The translations under genes and the position numbers were made by a program. A DNA stretch of 64,000 nucleotides, taken from the NCBI GenBank assembly GCA_031772625.1, contig CM062819.1:1236015897-1236079896 (forward strand). Direction: 5' to 3'. The DNA is from Pinus tabuliformis. Its lineage: Eukaryota > Streptophyta > Pinopsida > Pinales > Pinaceae. This document shows positions 10,528 to 21,185 of this stretch, one piece after another. Each line of letters begins with the position of its first letter. Positions within the stretch are counted from its first letter, which is position 1. Under the pieces are notes generated by a model, which saw only the letters and a list, made by a program, of their open reading frames with translations, ran no database searches and was not told the origin of the DNA.

Positions 10528-10539
10528 TTGTATCAGAGC
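10528..10539 (+). other. Element X primer binding site (one mismatch)
   Basis: TTGTATCAGAGC immediately after the LTR end; differs from the canonical initiator-Met site at the second base. Confidence 0.7.
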
Positions 10540-10584
10540 TAAGGTGCTGAAGTTAAAGGAAGGGCATCTAATCAAAGAGACATT

Positions 10585-10874
10585 TGTTGGAAAAATCACC
10601 GCACCTCTATAGAATCCATAATTTCCACCCTGGGAATCCTAGTTACTGGCTTGTAATGTTTACCAACACCTGCGGGTTTTGGTGTAACGGCAAACCTCCA
10701 CATGGTATCAGAGCTTGGACCCAGGTTCGATTCCCCCAAGTTGCGTTTGAGGGGGGTGTTGGAAAAATCACCGCACCTCTATAGAATCCATAATTTCCAC
10801 CCTGGGAATCCTAGTTACTGGCTTGTAATGTTTACCAACACCTGCGGGTTTTGGTGTAACGGCAAACCTCCACA
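10585..10874 (+). mobile_element. Complete 290-bp TRIM retrotransposon
   Basis: Two identical 118-bp LTRs (10585-10702 and 10757-10874) start TGTTGGAAAAATC and end CCTCCACA. They flank a 54-bp interior. The interior begins with the exact primer site TGGTATCAGAGC (10703-10714) and ends in a purine tract (GAGGGGGG, 10749-10756). The 5-bp target duplication ACATT is perfect (10580-10584, 10875-10879). So every structural feature of an LTR retrotransposon is present with no room for a gene. TRIMs depend on proteins of autonomous elements. The interior also holds GGTTCGATTCC, a match to a Pol III B box and T-loop, which extends the tRNA resemblance beyond the 12-base site. Identical LTRs suggest a recent insertion, though 118 bp gives little resolution. 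Confidence 0.95.
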
Positions 10875-11524
10875 ACATTCAAGGATCAAGCTTCAAGAAA
10901 GGCATCAAAGCAAGTCGAAGGTTATCAAAGCAAAAGATCAAGATCTACATTGAAGAATCAAACCCTAGATTGAAGAAGCAATCTACAACAGCAAAGTTTT
11001 GAATCATATAGTCATCATCAAAGACCACAAAGACCCTCATCAAGTTATCTACAAAGCAAGGTAGCTCGAAGTACTTTAAAATTCAAGATCACATCATCTT
11101 GGAGAGAGTCGAAATCCTAGAAGCATTTATGATCTACACTACAAGAGAAGTCGAAGTATCTTGAAGGCGAGAAGGCATTATCATCATCTTCAAAGCTATA
11201 AGGCAAGCTCCCTATCATTGTAGCAAGGATCCCCTCCTTATCCTTGTAGAAGATCATCCGAGGAAGCAGCAAAACATCCTCATCTATCACCATCAACAAA
11301 GAGAGCTAGATCTAAAGGTGTTGTCATCATAAAAGGAGCAATCTCCTCTCACTGAAGAAGGGTTTTTCATTTGGAAGAAGATCATCCAAAAGGAGCACTA
11401 ATACATCTTCTTCAACCATCATCAAAGTGATCAAGTTGAAGATTTCATCTTCACTTGTCAAGTAAGTATCTTTCATTCTTTAATCAATTTGGTAAAATGA
11501 CTTCGTGTTTGCAAGGAGATCTAT

Positions 11525-12210
11525 AAGTTGGTTGGGTCATCAAAATTCCTTGCATGGAAAAGGAGGATAGACATAGTCCTTGGAGAAAGTGAAGTCATTG
11601 AACATATCAATGGAAAGGTCTCCCTGAATAAATGGAAAGGGATCAAAGGGATCAAAGGGCTCAAGGGATTCTTATGTAATCAATCAAAGATCCCTCATCC
11701 CTTTATAGCAGTATTGGAGACATCAAAGAGATATATATGATAGGTTGGTAGAGTTATTCTCTGAAGATGCGATAAAGAAGGTCACATCACTTAGATCTGA
11801 TCTACACAAATTGAAGGTATCAAAGGATAAAAGGTTATCTTCATAAGATCTAAATTGCAAGATCTACGATGAGATAATCTTTATTGTTCTAAATATACTA
11901 ACTGATGAACAAGGTAACAATGTCTATGAGGATAAGAAGGCTATCCCATTCAACAACTTGTTTTTATGCAAGATAAAAAAAGGCAAGTTGAGGGCAAAAG
12001 TGTTGAAGGATCAAATGAACAGATTCAAACATTTTGTCGAAAGGAAAGAAGAACATAGCTAAGATTCAATGCTATGAACATTACAGGAAAGATTGTCCTT
12101 AACTTAAGAAGGGCAATAACAAGAAGAATAGAGAAGAAGTCCATTTCACCGAAGAAGTGGAGGAAGTTGAAAGAAGGAAGTCCAAGGAAGAGGAAAAGCA
12201 TTAGAAGTAA
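11525..12210 (+). pseudogene. Element X gag remnant with decayed CCHC knuckle
   Basis: Plus-strand reading gives a copia-gag-like start, KLVGSSKFLAWKRRIDIVLGE...HINGK (11525-11625). After a frame change it gives YDRLVELFSEDAIKKVTSLRSDLHKLKVSKDK (about 11735-11835), matching the gag pattern in the other copias. At about 12060-12110 a degraded knuckle reads IQCYEHYRKDCP followed by a stop, with the second Cys and the His region lost. Several stops and frameshifts. The lineage differs from copia-A to -E. Confidence 0.65.
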
Positions 12211-14009
12211 GAGTTTGTGACATCACCATAAGAAACGTAAAGGATGTCTAATAGTCAACTTTGAAAGATATAGCTCTTGGTGACCTCATTGAAAGATAAA
12301 AGGAAGAAGTCATCCTGGGAAAGTCTCATCATACATAAGTCAAGAGGGAAACATCTGTTGAATAAGGATATGTGAGGTCCTCAAGATTCTTTGATGGAAT
12401 CCTCATCCTCATCGAAGGATTCACCGATCTAGAGTGGAAGCAAGTGTTTCATCAGGAACTCCAACTTGTGGAATCCATGGGATGATGGTATGATGACATA
12501 AAAGATGAAGCAAATCAAGGAGTTGAAGATCTTGTCAATCAAGGGAGCTTCTGAAAGAAGCCTAGATGACCTAAAGGTAAATGAGGTATGTATGTTTGTA
12601 TTCAATTTTATAAAGTCATGTTGTATGGTTGCAGGTAACTTGAATCACTGCTCTATTTTGAGAAGCATGATCAAAGGAAAGGAATCTCCTCCTATGAAAG
12701 AATGTTGGAAGGCATGAGTCACACCAGATGAAATCAACATAATATGTCCTCATATGAAGTATGAGGTAGTTGACTACAATTTAGGAACTCTGATTGGAAG
12801 CTCCTGGTAAAGAAATGAAAAGTGTGAAGAAAGGAAGGAAGAGATCGTGAAATATGCAACCATGATAAAGGCAATCAACATCCGAAAGACCAAGAAGATT
12901 TGACTAAGAAATCTCCCGGAAAGATATGAAGACTCTAATGGAAGTCTGAAAAAGATGGAGACCCTTGACAATGGATATCTTTGGGAGATATGTCAACATG
13001 TATGCAGGATGCTGATGCAAATTGGAAGATTTCATGATGAAAGATCATCACAAAGGTAATTTTGATTTAAGTGTTCACTTCTTATTTTTGAACAAGTATC
13101 TCGATGAGCTTATGCAGGGCTACCGAAGGGAAGAACTGTGAATGCCTTCCATGAAGAACCTTGTAGAAGGATGCAAGAACCTTCCGAAAAAGAAAGCCTG
13201 ATGAATGTAGCAGAACATGAGGCAACGTCTGATGAAGACTGATGAAGCACTTTCCGATAAAAAATGATGACATGACTGACGAATGAAAGTGATAGATGGT
13301 CTGTGCCTTATGAAGAAGTCCCCAAAAGATGAAGACTCCACAACAAAGAAGAAATTCATGACATCGAAGAAAGGAGTTCTTCAAGCAGCTGGTTGCCCCA
13401 TCATCTCCACCTAAGAAGCTGCTGAAGGTCCCTATTTTGAGAGGGAGCCTTGAAAGTTTCTTACTTGGAAGAAACTTGGAAATTCCTAAGCCAAGAGGGA
13501 GCTTAGGTACATTCCTTATGTAGGGATGAGTAAATTCCTTTAATGGAATTGATATGTCCTCCCTAATTGAGAGGGAGAGAAAGACACATCATTTTGGTCT
13601 TCAACTGAGAAGACAGAATGAGAGGATTGGGTAACCATTTGTCATCTGATACCCTTTGAGGATGAGATAGGGCATCCAATAGAAGAGTAGTCATGGAGGA
13701 CTGATATTCTTTGAGGGCTGGGGAGTCCAAGACAAGAATAGTCCTCATGGAACATATCCTGAGTACCTAGGCAGGATATGCTCCGAGAGAGACAATGATG
13801 AGAGTGTCTATAAATCATTGGTCTCACCAGCATTGAACTCAGATCTTGTGGAGAGATAAAGTTGTTAGTCAAGGCCTTGCAATGTAACAATACTGGTTGA
13901 TATGATGCTAAACAAATGGGTTACCAATCCGATTCTTCTTACGAGAAATTATTCAGATTGAGAATGGCCAAGTACCATTATGAATACCTCCCTAGTAAAG
14001 AGGGAGTGT
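12211..14009 (+). other. Rest of element X interior, purine-rich, no recognisable gene
   Basis: Strongly A/G-biased on the plus strand and full of short GAAG/AAGA runs. Short frames only; none resembles protease, integrase or RT. The last bases before the 3' LTR (AAAGAGGGAGTGT, 13997-14009) are a purine tract that fits a polypurine primer. Confidence 0.6.
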
Positions 14010-14382
14010 TGTAAAATGCAACTAGGTTCGGTCTTCATAATGACATGTAATTATGATCTTTGTAAATGATAAAATGAAGAGAATAAAATTATTTTTGTAA
14101 TACCTTGCTTCATGGGTTTCATGAGCAAGAGGTTTATTTTAGATGGCTCCCATTGAGAGCCTTAGGATTTGTCAAAGAGTCAATGTCATGTATAAAGATA
14201 TGTCAAATGTATTCTAGTAAAATAGCCCTCCAAAGACAAGCACAGTCCTCCTCTTCCTATGTCGGCCTGCAAGATGAAATAATGGCTCATGTCGGCTCAC
14301 TCAAGGAGACACATCCATTCGATGCTCAAGTCGGCTCATAATTATATGGACAAATTACTATATATAGGAGGCTAGGCTCTTC

Positions 14383-15228
14383 TGTTAAATTTGGACAACT
14401 AGGTCCAAACTCCATGTTCTGATGCTTAGATTAAGAGGCTAATATTTTTGTTGGATTCCTCTTTCTGAGAGGTGTAAAATCCATATAAAAATAGTCTTAA
14501 TCCGATGAGCAGAACTTATATTGTGAATTTATTATTCTTAATAAATTATATGTGCAAGGTCAGCCAGTTTTGTAATGTAGGCTCACATGCCCAACAGATG
14601 TGTCACACACCCTCATTGATGGATATATATACAGGAAAAGTTGGAGAGAATTTTATCACAACTCAACTCACATCTTCCTCTCTCATCTTAGAGAGTACGC
14701 TACCTGGAGGACGAATTTCAGCCACACGTGGGAAGGACGAAGAGGACAGACCATACGGATTTTCTGCTGCTAGGGTTTCGCAGAAAGTTTGACCAGCGTT
14801 GACTTTGGTCAACGCTTGGTCCAATCAAGCTGAAAATTGGTGGAAATTTTGATTTTTGAAGGCCGTACTATCTGGCACAAAAATCGAGGTCAAAGGGTTG
14901 ACCGTTTTGCTGCTGCGTTGACTTTTAGCTTGCTGCCCCTGCGTTGACTTTTCAGGACAGTGTTGACTTTTTGTAGAATTGACTTGGGTTGACTCGTCTA
15001 CTAGTTGGAGGGATCTTGTGACACATCTGGGCTGGCTGACCAAAGGAGACTTTGCTGGTTGAAGCATCCTGTTGACCGCCGAAACGAACACACACATTTT
15101 TCTTGTTTCTGATTTGTCTTCTGTAAGATCTGCTTATATGTTCTATCTGCATTTTGCTTAACTACTTGTATGATTGCTGTGAGAAAAGTGAAATTGCTCT
15201 TAGCATAGAACATATACAAAACTTTACA
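14383..15228 (+). repeat. Copia-C 5' LTR (846 bp)
   Basis: TGTTAAATTTGGAC...ACTTTACA. TATA-like GGATATATATACAGG near 14621-14635. Eleven TTGACC/TTGACT motifs (either strand) lie between 14789 and 15080, downstream of the TATA box and so probably in transcribed sequence. Confidence 0.95.
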
Positions 15229-15240
15229 TGGTATCAGAGC
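15229..15240 (+). other. Copia-C primer binding site
   Basis: TGGTATCAGAGC directly after the 5' LTR; exact initiator-Met type. Confidence 0.92.
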
Positions 15241-16462
15241 TGAGTTGAAGACAAACTCTATCTATAGCAATCATCATCGAAATAATCATGCCCTAATCGA
15301 AGTCAATGGATGCCTTTGTGTCACTGTACATAGAGGATTATATACGCTATCAATGATATACGTTGTAACGGAAAGATATACAGCGCAGCTGTCGAGGATA
15401 TGTTTAGGCAGTAAAGGAAGCCGCAGTCATAAGGACATGAGGCTGCAGTCATGAAGAGTCAAGTCGTAGTGATGAAGAGGTATCTGCAGGCTTAAGGCTC
15501 TGGCCAAAGTGCGAAGAGGAGTATTTCTGTGTCTTTTGTTTATGATCTGATTGGCCAAGTAAGGAAGGAGACTAGCTGAGCTTGTAAAGAGGAGTTCTGA
15601 GCATAAATGCAAGGGTTATTCTCTATGCACAGGCCGTTGAGTGATTTTGAGTTTTACAATGGGACAAAAGTCTGTTTTGAGAGGGCCGAGAGGCCCAGCA
15701 AGGAGCAGGAAGAAGGCCGCAGTACCCTTGACCATCAACGTAGGAATTAAAGAGGTTTGAAGGCTGTATAGTGGGCTGTCGTAGAAGCCACAGAAAGCCC
15801 TAACCAGGGCCGAAATTTCAGGGTCCTGTGCATTGGTCAAAATGTAGTTGTGGACAGAAATATGACGTCTATCACAGGTATGTGCTTGTCTTTTATAATG
15901 ATGAATTTGCCAGATACTATGGTCCAGATTAGACAGTTTGCAATTCTGGTATAATGGGCTGTAAGAAGATGCTTGGTAAAGCTCCAAGTATAGTCCCTTG
16001 AGAAGGACAACAAGGGCTGTTAGAAGGTAGATGATTTGGAGTCTTAAAAATGGATATATGGAAGAGCTTAAGGGTAGTCAAGTGGGCTTATTATCAGACC
16101 CTATCTTCTGTACGTATGACAGTGAAATATGACAATATGACAGAGTTTTTGACAGTGATCTTCTGCACTCATTGTAGTGTCACTTACTCTTATAACAGTT
16201 ATGCATAGCAGTGATATTGTTCTCTTGACAAATGGAGATGATATATGGAAGAGATATTTGTTCCTATGACAATAATGTTTGGGCAGCGACTTTAGTGATA
16301 TTTGGACAATGTTTCTTGATGTATGGAAGTGATTCTTGTATGACAGTGATTTATATGGCTGTGATGTGACAATGATATATAGGACAGCATGATGATGATG
16401 CATAGGCAGCATTATAAGATCATGAACATGAAGGGCTGCCTGATTTTGGAAATAATCATAAA
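15241..16462 (+). other. Non-coding filler replacing gag and protease in copia-C
   Basis: No frame matches gag, knuckle or protease. The second half (about 16100-16400) is a loose, diverged series of GACAGTGAT/GACAATGAT-type words every 25-60 bases, interrupted by AT-rich spacers. The first half has recurring GGGCTGT and GGCCG words that also occur in the second filler (16831-17715), which suggests a common source. Origin unknown. Confidence 0.7.
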
Positions 16463-16830
16463 GGTGTATGTAAGGGCTGAAGGAAAACATACAAGGGGAC
16501 CTTTCCCCTCAAGTGTCACAAAGACATCTGAGATATTGCAACTGGTCCATTCTGATCTTTCTGGTATATTGCCTGTAACATCCCTGGGGGGATGTTCTTA
16601 CTATATGACATTTACTGATGACTTCTCTCGCAAAACCTGGATATACTTCTTGAAAAAGAAGGATGAGGCTTTCATGTGGTTCCGTACCTTCAAAGCCTTG
16701 GTGGAAAATATGACCGGAAAGAAGATCAAGATTTTGAGGACTGACAATGGCACTGAATATGAGTCAAATGGGTTCAAAGACTTCTGCAGAGAAGCTGGCA
16801 TTAAGAGGGAGACTACCACTGCACTCTCTC
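16463..16830 (+). pseudogene. Copia-C integrase fragment
   Basis: In frame from about AEGKHTRGPFPSS through VHSDLSG (first catalytic Asp), DDFSRKTWIYFLKKKDEAF and TDNGTEYES (second Asp) to GIKRETTTA. It then changes abruptly into unrelated sequence after position 16826. The part with the third catalytic residue (the PEQNG...ERKN region) and the whole C-terminal domain are missing, as is the zinc-binding N-terminal domain apart from its last residues. It cannot be active. Percent difference from copia-D and -E looks small, so the fragment is not ancient. Confidence 0.9.
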
Positions 16831-17715
16831 CACGTGTTTGGGTTTTGTGGACAGAGAGATCTAGAGGAGAATCCGCAGTTCTAAAGAGCCCTCATACGCT
16901 GTCCCAAGAGGCCCTTACACGCTAAGAATAGGAGCCCTAAATCTGCAGTATATTGGGCCCTAAATCTCTGTTTTATTGGGTGCAGGTAAGGGCATTTCCA
17001 GTGAAGGAAGAGGGGACGTTTAGGTCACTCCTATGACTGTTTTGGAGTGAAAATTAACCAGCAGAAAGGCCTCAATAAAGGAGACAAAATTCTAGGTTGA
17101 TTTGAATATTATGTGCGGGCTGGAAACTCTGTTTCAGCAGGCCGTGGGTACAGGAACCCACCTGTGGTAGGCCGCAGGCCCTTACCCCACTGAAAAGGCA
17201 TTGCGTGGGACTGTTTTGGGGCTAGATTGAGCCTTATCAACAGCGTGGATGCAGAGGACTTATACAAGGGTAGCACGTAGTTTTTGAAGGCTGTTTGGTG
17301 ACTTGGTTAAGGGCTGTTGCAGCATATGGATGCCCTAACCAGTCACAATTAGGAGCAGCAGCGAAAACAGATTGGAACAACAATTTATGCCTTGTGATGG
17401 GTCAAGGAATTTGATCAGTTTTGGATCAGATGGTTGGGCAACCTGTGGGAGCAAATTTGGAGGCTTGATTGGGTGATCGTAAGCCTCAATTAGTGCAGAT
17501 CTGACTGTGTTGTAGTGTTGCAACGTGATGATGCAAAGGCAGCATGGGTAGCATGCAGCGTGATGATGCATAGACAGCAAAGAAGATATGAATCTCCACT
17601 AGGAGTATATTACAATGAAAAGACCAGATCTGTCATTCTTGTTGATTTGGGGTAGCAATGTGATGCTGTATAATGAGAGCAACATTACAGTCATTGAGGT
17701 GCAGATCCATGATGA
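16831..17715 (+). other. Second non-coding filler in copia-C
   Basis: Replaces the integrase C terminus and the RT N terminus. Contains two GGGCCCTAAATCTG-type repeats (16929-16975), several GGCCG/GCAGG words and, at 17524-17580, two copies of a GTGATGATGCA...GGCAGC phrase. No coding match seen. Confidence 0.65.
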
Positions 17716-19046
17716 TTGAGAATTGACTATGACGATATATTTGCACCTGTGGCTCGATATACCACCATCCGATCCATCATAACCCTTGCTGCTACGCAAG
17801 GATGGAGTATTCATCAGATGGATGTCAAGACCGCTTTTCTGCATGGTGCAATAAAGGAAGAGGTGTATGTAGAACAACCTCTGGGATTTGAAGTTCAAGA
17901 TCGAGACACTTATGTCTGCAGGTTGAAGAAAGCCCTCTATGGGTTAAAGCAAGCACCCAGAGCTTGGTATGGAAGGATGGATAGTTACTTGATGAAGCTG
18001 GGCTTCACTCGAAGCAATGCTGATCCAAACCTTTACTTTAAGGTTGTGGAAGGAAAGCCTCTCATTCTAGTGCTGTATGTGGACGACCTCTTCCTGACAG
18101 GTGGTGACCCTCTCATTCATCAATGTAAGAGGGAGCTTGCTGCTGAGTTCGAGATGAAAGACCTAGGACTGATGCTCTATTTCCTAGGCCTAGAGGTCTG
18201 GCAGAGACCTGGAGAGATTTTCCTTTCTCAAGGAAAGTATATTGTGAAGCTTCTGGAAAGATTTGGGATGGTGGACTGTAAGTCCGTGTCGACACCAATG
18301 GAACTCAACTTTAAGAAGTTGAGTGGCAGCGCTGCAGGGCCTATCTTGGCCAATCCTACTGAGTATCGTCAACTCATAGGAGCTTTGATGTTCTTAGTGA
18401 ACACCCGTCCGGACATATGTTTTGCAGTGAATACTTTGAGCCAACAGATGGTTGAGCCTCATCATTTTCACTGGGTTGGTGCCAAGAATCTTTTGAGATA
18501 TCTTCAGGGCACGATAAACCATGGGCTGAGATACACTGCCGGGAGTGTGATACTCCGGGATATACTGATGCCGATTGGGCTGGCAGTGTGGTGGATCGTA
18601 AGAGCACATCTGGATGCTGTTTCAATCTTGGTTCTGCTTCGATCTCATGGATGAGCAGGAAGCAGAAGTCGGTGGCTTTGAGCACCGCGGAGGCCGAATA
18701 CATTGCTGCTAGTATGGCCTGTTGTGAAGCAGTTTGGTTGAGGAAGCTCTTTAGTGAGCTGTTCCAACATGTGCTAGATACCACTGTAATACTCTGTGAT
18801 AATCAGAGTGGGATTCGTATGACTGAGAATCCTGTGTTCCACGACCGATCCAAGCATATTGATATCAGGTACCACTTTATCCGGGATATGGTACAGCGAG
18901 GCGCCGTAAGGCTCGATCATATAGGAACTGATGAGCAGGTCGCGGATATTCTCACTAAGCCCCTGGGGAAGGTCAAGTTCCTAACCTTCCGTGAGAGTCT
19001 TGGTGTCGTGGAAAGACCCTATGATGTGGGTCCTGTTGGACGATGA
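17716..19046 (+). pseudogene. Copia-C reverse transcriptase and RNase H, one frameshift
   Basis: RT from DYDDIFAPVARYTT, with MDVKTAFLHG (motif A), GLKQAPRAWY, LVLYVDDLFLTG (catalytic YVDD) and LGLEVWQRPGEIFLSQ; open to about 18560. There a one-base deletion in the codon before YTDADWAGSV shifts the frame. The second frame gives RNase H: DRKSTSGCCFNLGSASISW, ALSTAEAEYIA, LCDNQSGI, HDRSKHIDIRYHFIRD and the terminal ADILTKPLGKVKF, ending at 19046. The RT lacks its first roughly 90 residues (the KARFVARGF region). The single frameshift in otherwise clean sequence fits a young copy. Confidence 0.92.
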
Positions 19047-19499
19047 GCTCTGGGAGCTCTGGGGGGCTTTGGGGATAGCTTCTCGAAGCTATAAGCACTC
19101 ATAATGCTTCTGCCCCACCCTTGTGATTATTGAGCTGGTTCGCCACTCATTTAATCTGTGCCCCGTATGCATCCGACCCATTGAGTTCAGGGCTCATGGG
19201 AAGTACCTCTCATTTGGCCAATGAGGTGTGGAAAAGCTAGAGACTATTAGCAAAGACTAATGGACGCATCAGAGATTGCCGTACTCTCTATCTAGGATGG
19301 CATGGTCCAACCTCTTGATCTGGGATCAAAATTTGTGAGGTCTGGGACCTCTGGACTGATTATGTCAGTCGGGGAATGATGTCTTTGTGACTGACCCACT
19401 TCTGTTCTGAAATATAGAAGCCAGCAAAGCAAGTTTCGGCGGGATGACTCACGATGTTGATTGCACTAATAAATGGAGTTCTCCCTAGTTGAGAGGGAG
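19047..19499 (+). other. Copia-C 3' untranslated region and polypurine tract
   Basis: Begins with CTCTGGGAGCTCTGGGGGGC, as in copia-D and -E, and ends with the polypurine tract TTGAGAGGGAG (19489-19499) directly before the 3' LTR. No gene. Confidence 0.8.
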
Positions 19500-20345
19500 T
19501 GTTAAATTTGGACAACTAGGTCCAAACTCCATGTTCTGATGCTTAGATTAAGAGGCTAATATTTTTGTTGGATTCCTCTTTCTGAGAGGTGTAAAATCCA
19601 TATAAAAATAGTCTTAATCCGATGAGCAGAACTTATATTGTGAATTTATTATTCTTAATAAATTATATGTGCAAGGTCAGCCAGTTTTGTAATGTAGGCT
19701 CACATGCCCAACAGATGTGTCACACACCCTCATTGATGGATATATATACAGGAAAAGTTGGAGAGAATTTTATCACAACTCAACTCACATCTTCCTCTCT
19801 CATCTTAGAGAGTACGCTACCTGGAGGACGAATTTCAGCCACACGTGGGAAGGACGAAGAGGACAGACCATACGGATTTTCTGCTGCTAGGGTTTCGCAG
19901 AAAGTTTGACCAGCGTTGACTTTGGTCAACGCTTGGTCCAATCAAGCTGAAAATTGGTGGAAAGTTTGATTTTTGAAGGCCGTACTATCTAGCACAAAAA
20001 TCGAGGTCAAAGGGTTGACCGTTTTGCTGCTGCGTTGACTTTTAGCTTGCTGCCCCTGCGTTGACTTTTCAGGACAGTGTTGACTTTTTGTAGAATTGAC
20101 TTGGGTTGACTCGTCTACTAGTTGGAGGGATCTTGTGACACATCTGGGCTGGCTGACCAAAGGAGACTTTGCTGGTTGAAGCATCCTGTTGACCGCCGAA
20201 ACGAACACACACATTTTTCTTGTTTCTGATTTGTCTTCTGTAAGATCTGCTTATATGTTCTATCTGCATTTTGCTTAACTACTTGTATGATTGCTGTGAG
20301 AAAAGTGAAATTGCTCTTAGCATAGAACATATACAAAACTTTACA
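19500..20345 (+). repeat. Copia-C 3' LTR (846 bp)
   Basis: Same length as the 5' LTR. The two differences I find are in the GGTGGAAA(T/G)TTTG and ATCT(G/A)GCAC contexts (5'/3'). Confidence 0.95.
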
Positions 20346-21185
20346 TCTTCGCATTAGCACAGTTCAAACTTCGGTGGAGAAGGTAGAAAGGAGTTCGAAT
20401 AGGATTCGGATGGGTACAATAAATAGGTTGGATATAATCACAATCAAAGGGAACACGGATCCCTCTATATTTCGGATGGATGGGCACAGAAACAAGTTCG
20501 GATCTCCTTGATCAATAGTTCGGAAGGAATGCAGAAGGTTGCCTCAATAAAAGGACTCGGTCAAAGGTACAAGATGATAAAGACAAGCTCATTCCTACCT
20601 TACAGTGATGTGTACCTTTGTCTCGATGTCACATCAAAGTGCAATAAGGCTTCCTTAATGACATAACAGTTCGTTGTAATTACAATTTGTTGATGATACT
20701 ATTGTGGCAAAGGTATCATCGGTGTCAAGGCAGTGATGAAGATCTCGATGTCAAGGCAGTGATGAAGATCTCATTATCAAGGCAGTGATGAAGATCTCAG
20801 TGTCAAGGCAGTGATGAAGATCTCGTTATCAAAGCAGTGATGAAGATCTCGGTAATGATAAGAAGGTTGAGATGAGAGAAGAGGACTTGTGTCTTGGTCT
20901 TGGAGTGGCTAATAGGTCAAGGGTCTTGGTCTTAGTATTCGTCAATTGGAATCTCTATAAGAAGAATTTGTGTGGGTTTTCCTATCAAAGAGTGAGAGGT
21001 TTTGGCCATGGCTCATAGCCTACATGTTGTGTCTCTTGTCTATTTATGTTCATGCATTGGTTATTGTTTGATGAAGAAGAACACTAAGAATCTAACATAA
21101 AGAAGATCCTAATCTAAACAAGTAAAAAGCATTCACAAGCAGTCACTAATAGAAGAGAAATCAACTAATACTAATGCCCTAGATC

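Larger units (their letters stand above)
14383..20345 (+). mobile_element. Copia-C: young chimeric, coding-defective copia element
   Basis: Two 846-bp LTRs (14383-15228, 19500-20345) differ at two positions. A perfect 5-bp target duplication TCTTC flanks it (14378-14382, 20346-20350). Primer site 15229-15240, polypurine tract 19489-19499. The interior alternates copia pieces with unrelated non-coding sequence: filler (15241-16462), integrase fragment (16463-16830), filler (16831-17715), RT plus RNase H (17716-19046). Gag and protease are absent, so it could not make particles itself. The near-identical LTRs show it moved recently, so helper elements must have supplied proteins. LTR termini and integrase/RT sequence place it close to the copia-A/D/E family. 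Confidence 0.93.
14010..21185 (+). repeat. Element X 3' LTR, split by copia-C
   Basis: LTR sequence runs 14010-14382 and resumes at 20346 after copia-C; its last few bases reappear after the solo LTR at 22298-22306. The 26-bp minisatellite is expanded to about five units here (20716-20862) against 2.5 in the 5' LTR, and the 93-bp duplication is absent. Confidence 0.82.

Noticed and set aside
10715..10740. tRNA gene suggested by GGTTCGATTCC
   Set aside because: No acceptor/anticodon arms can be formed; the match is explained by the retrotransposon primer-site region, apart from the B-box word noted in findings.
14825..15219. Frames in the copia-C LTR (MCVFVSAVNRML..., MQIEHISRSY...), repeated exactly at 19942-20360
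   Set aside because: They repeat only because the LTR does; no codon-level constraint and no domain.
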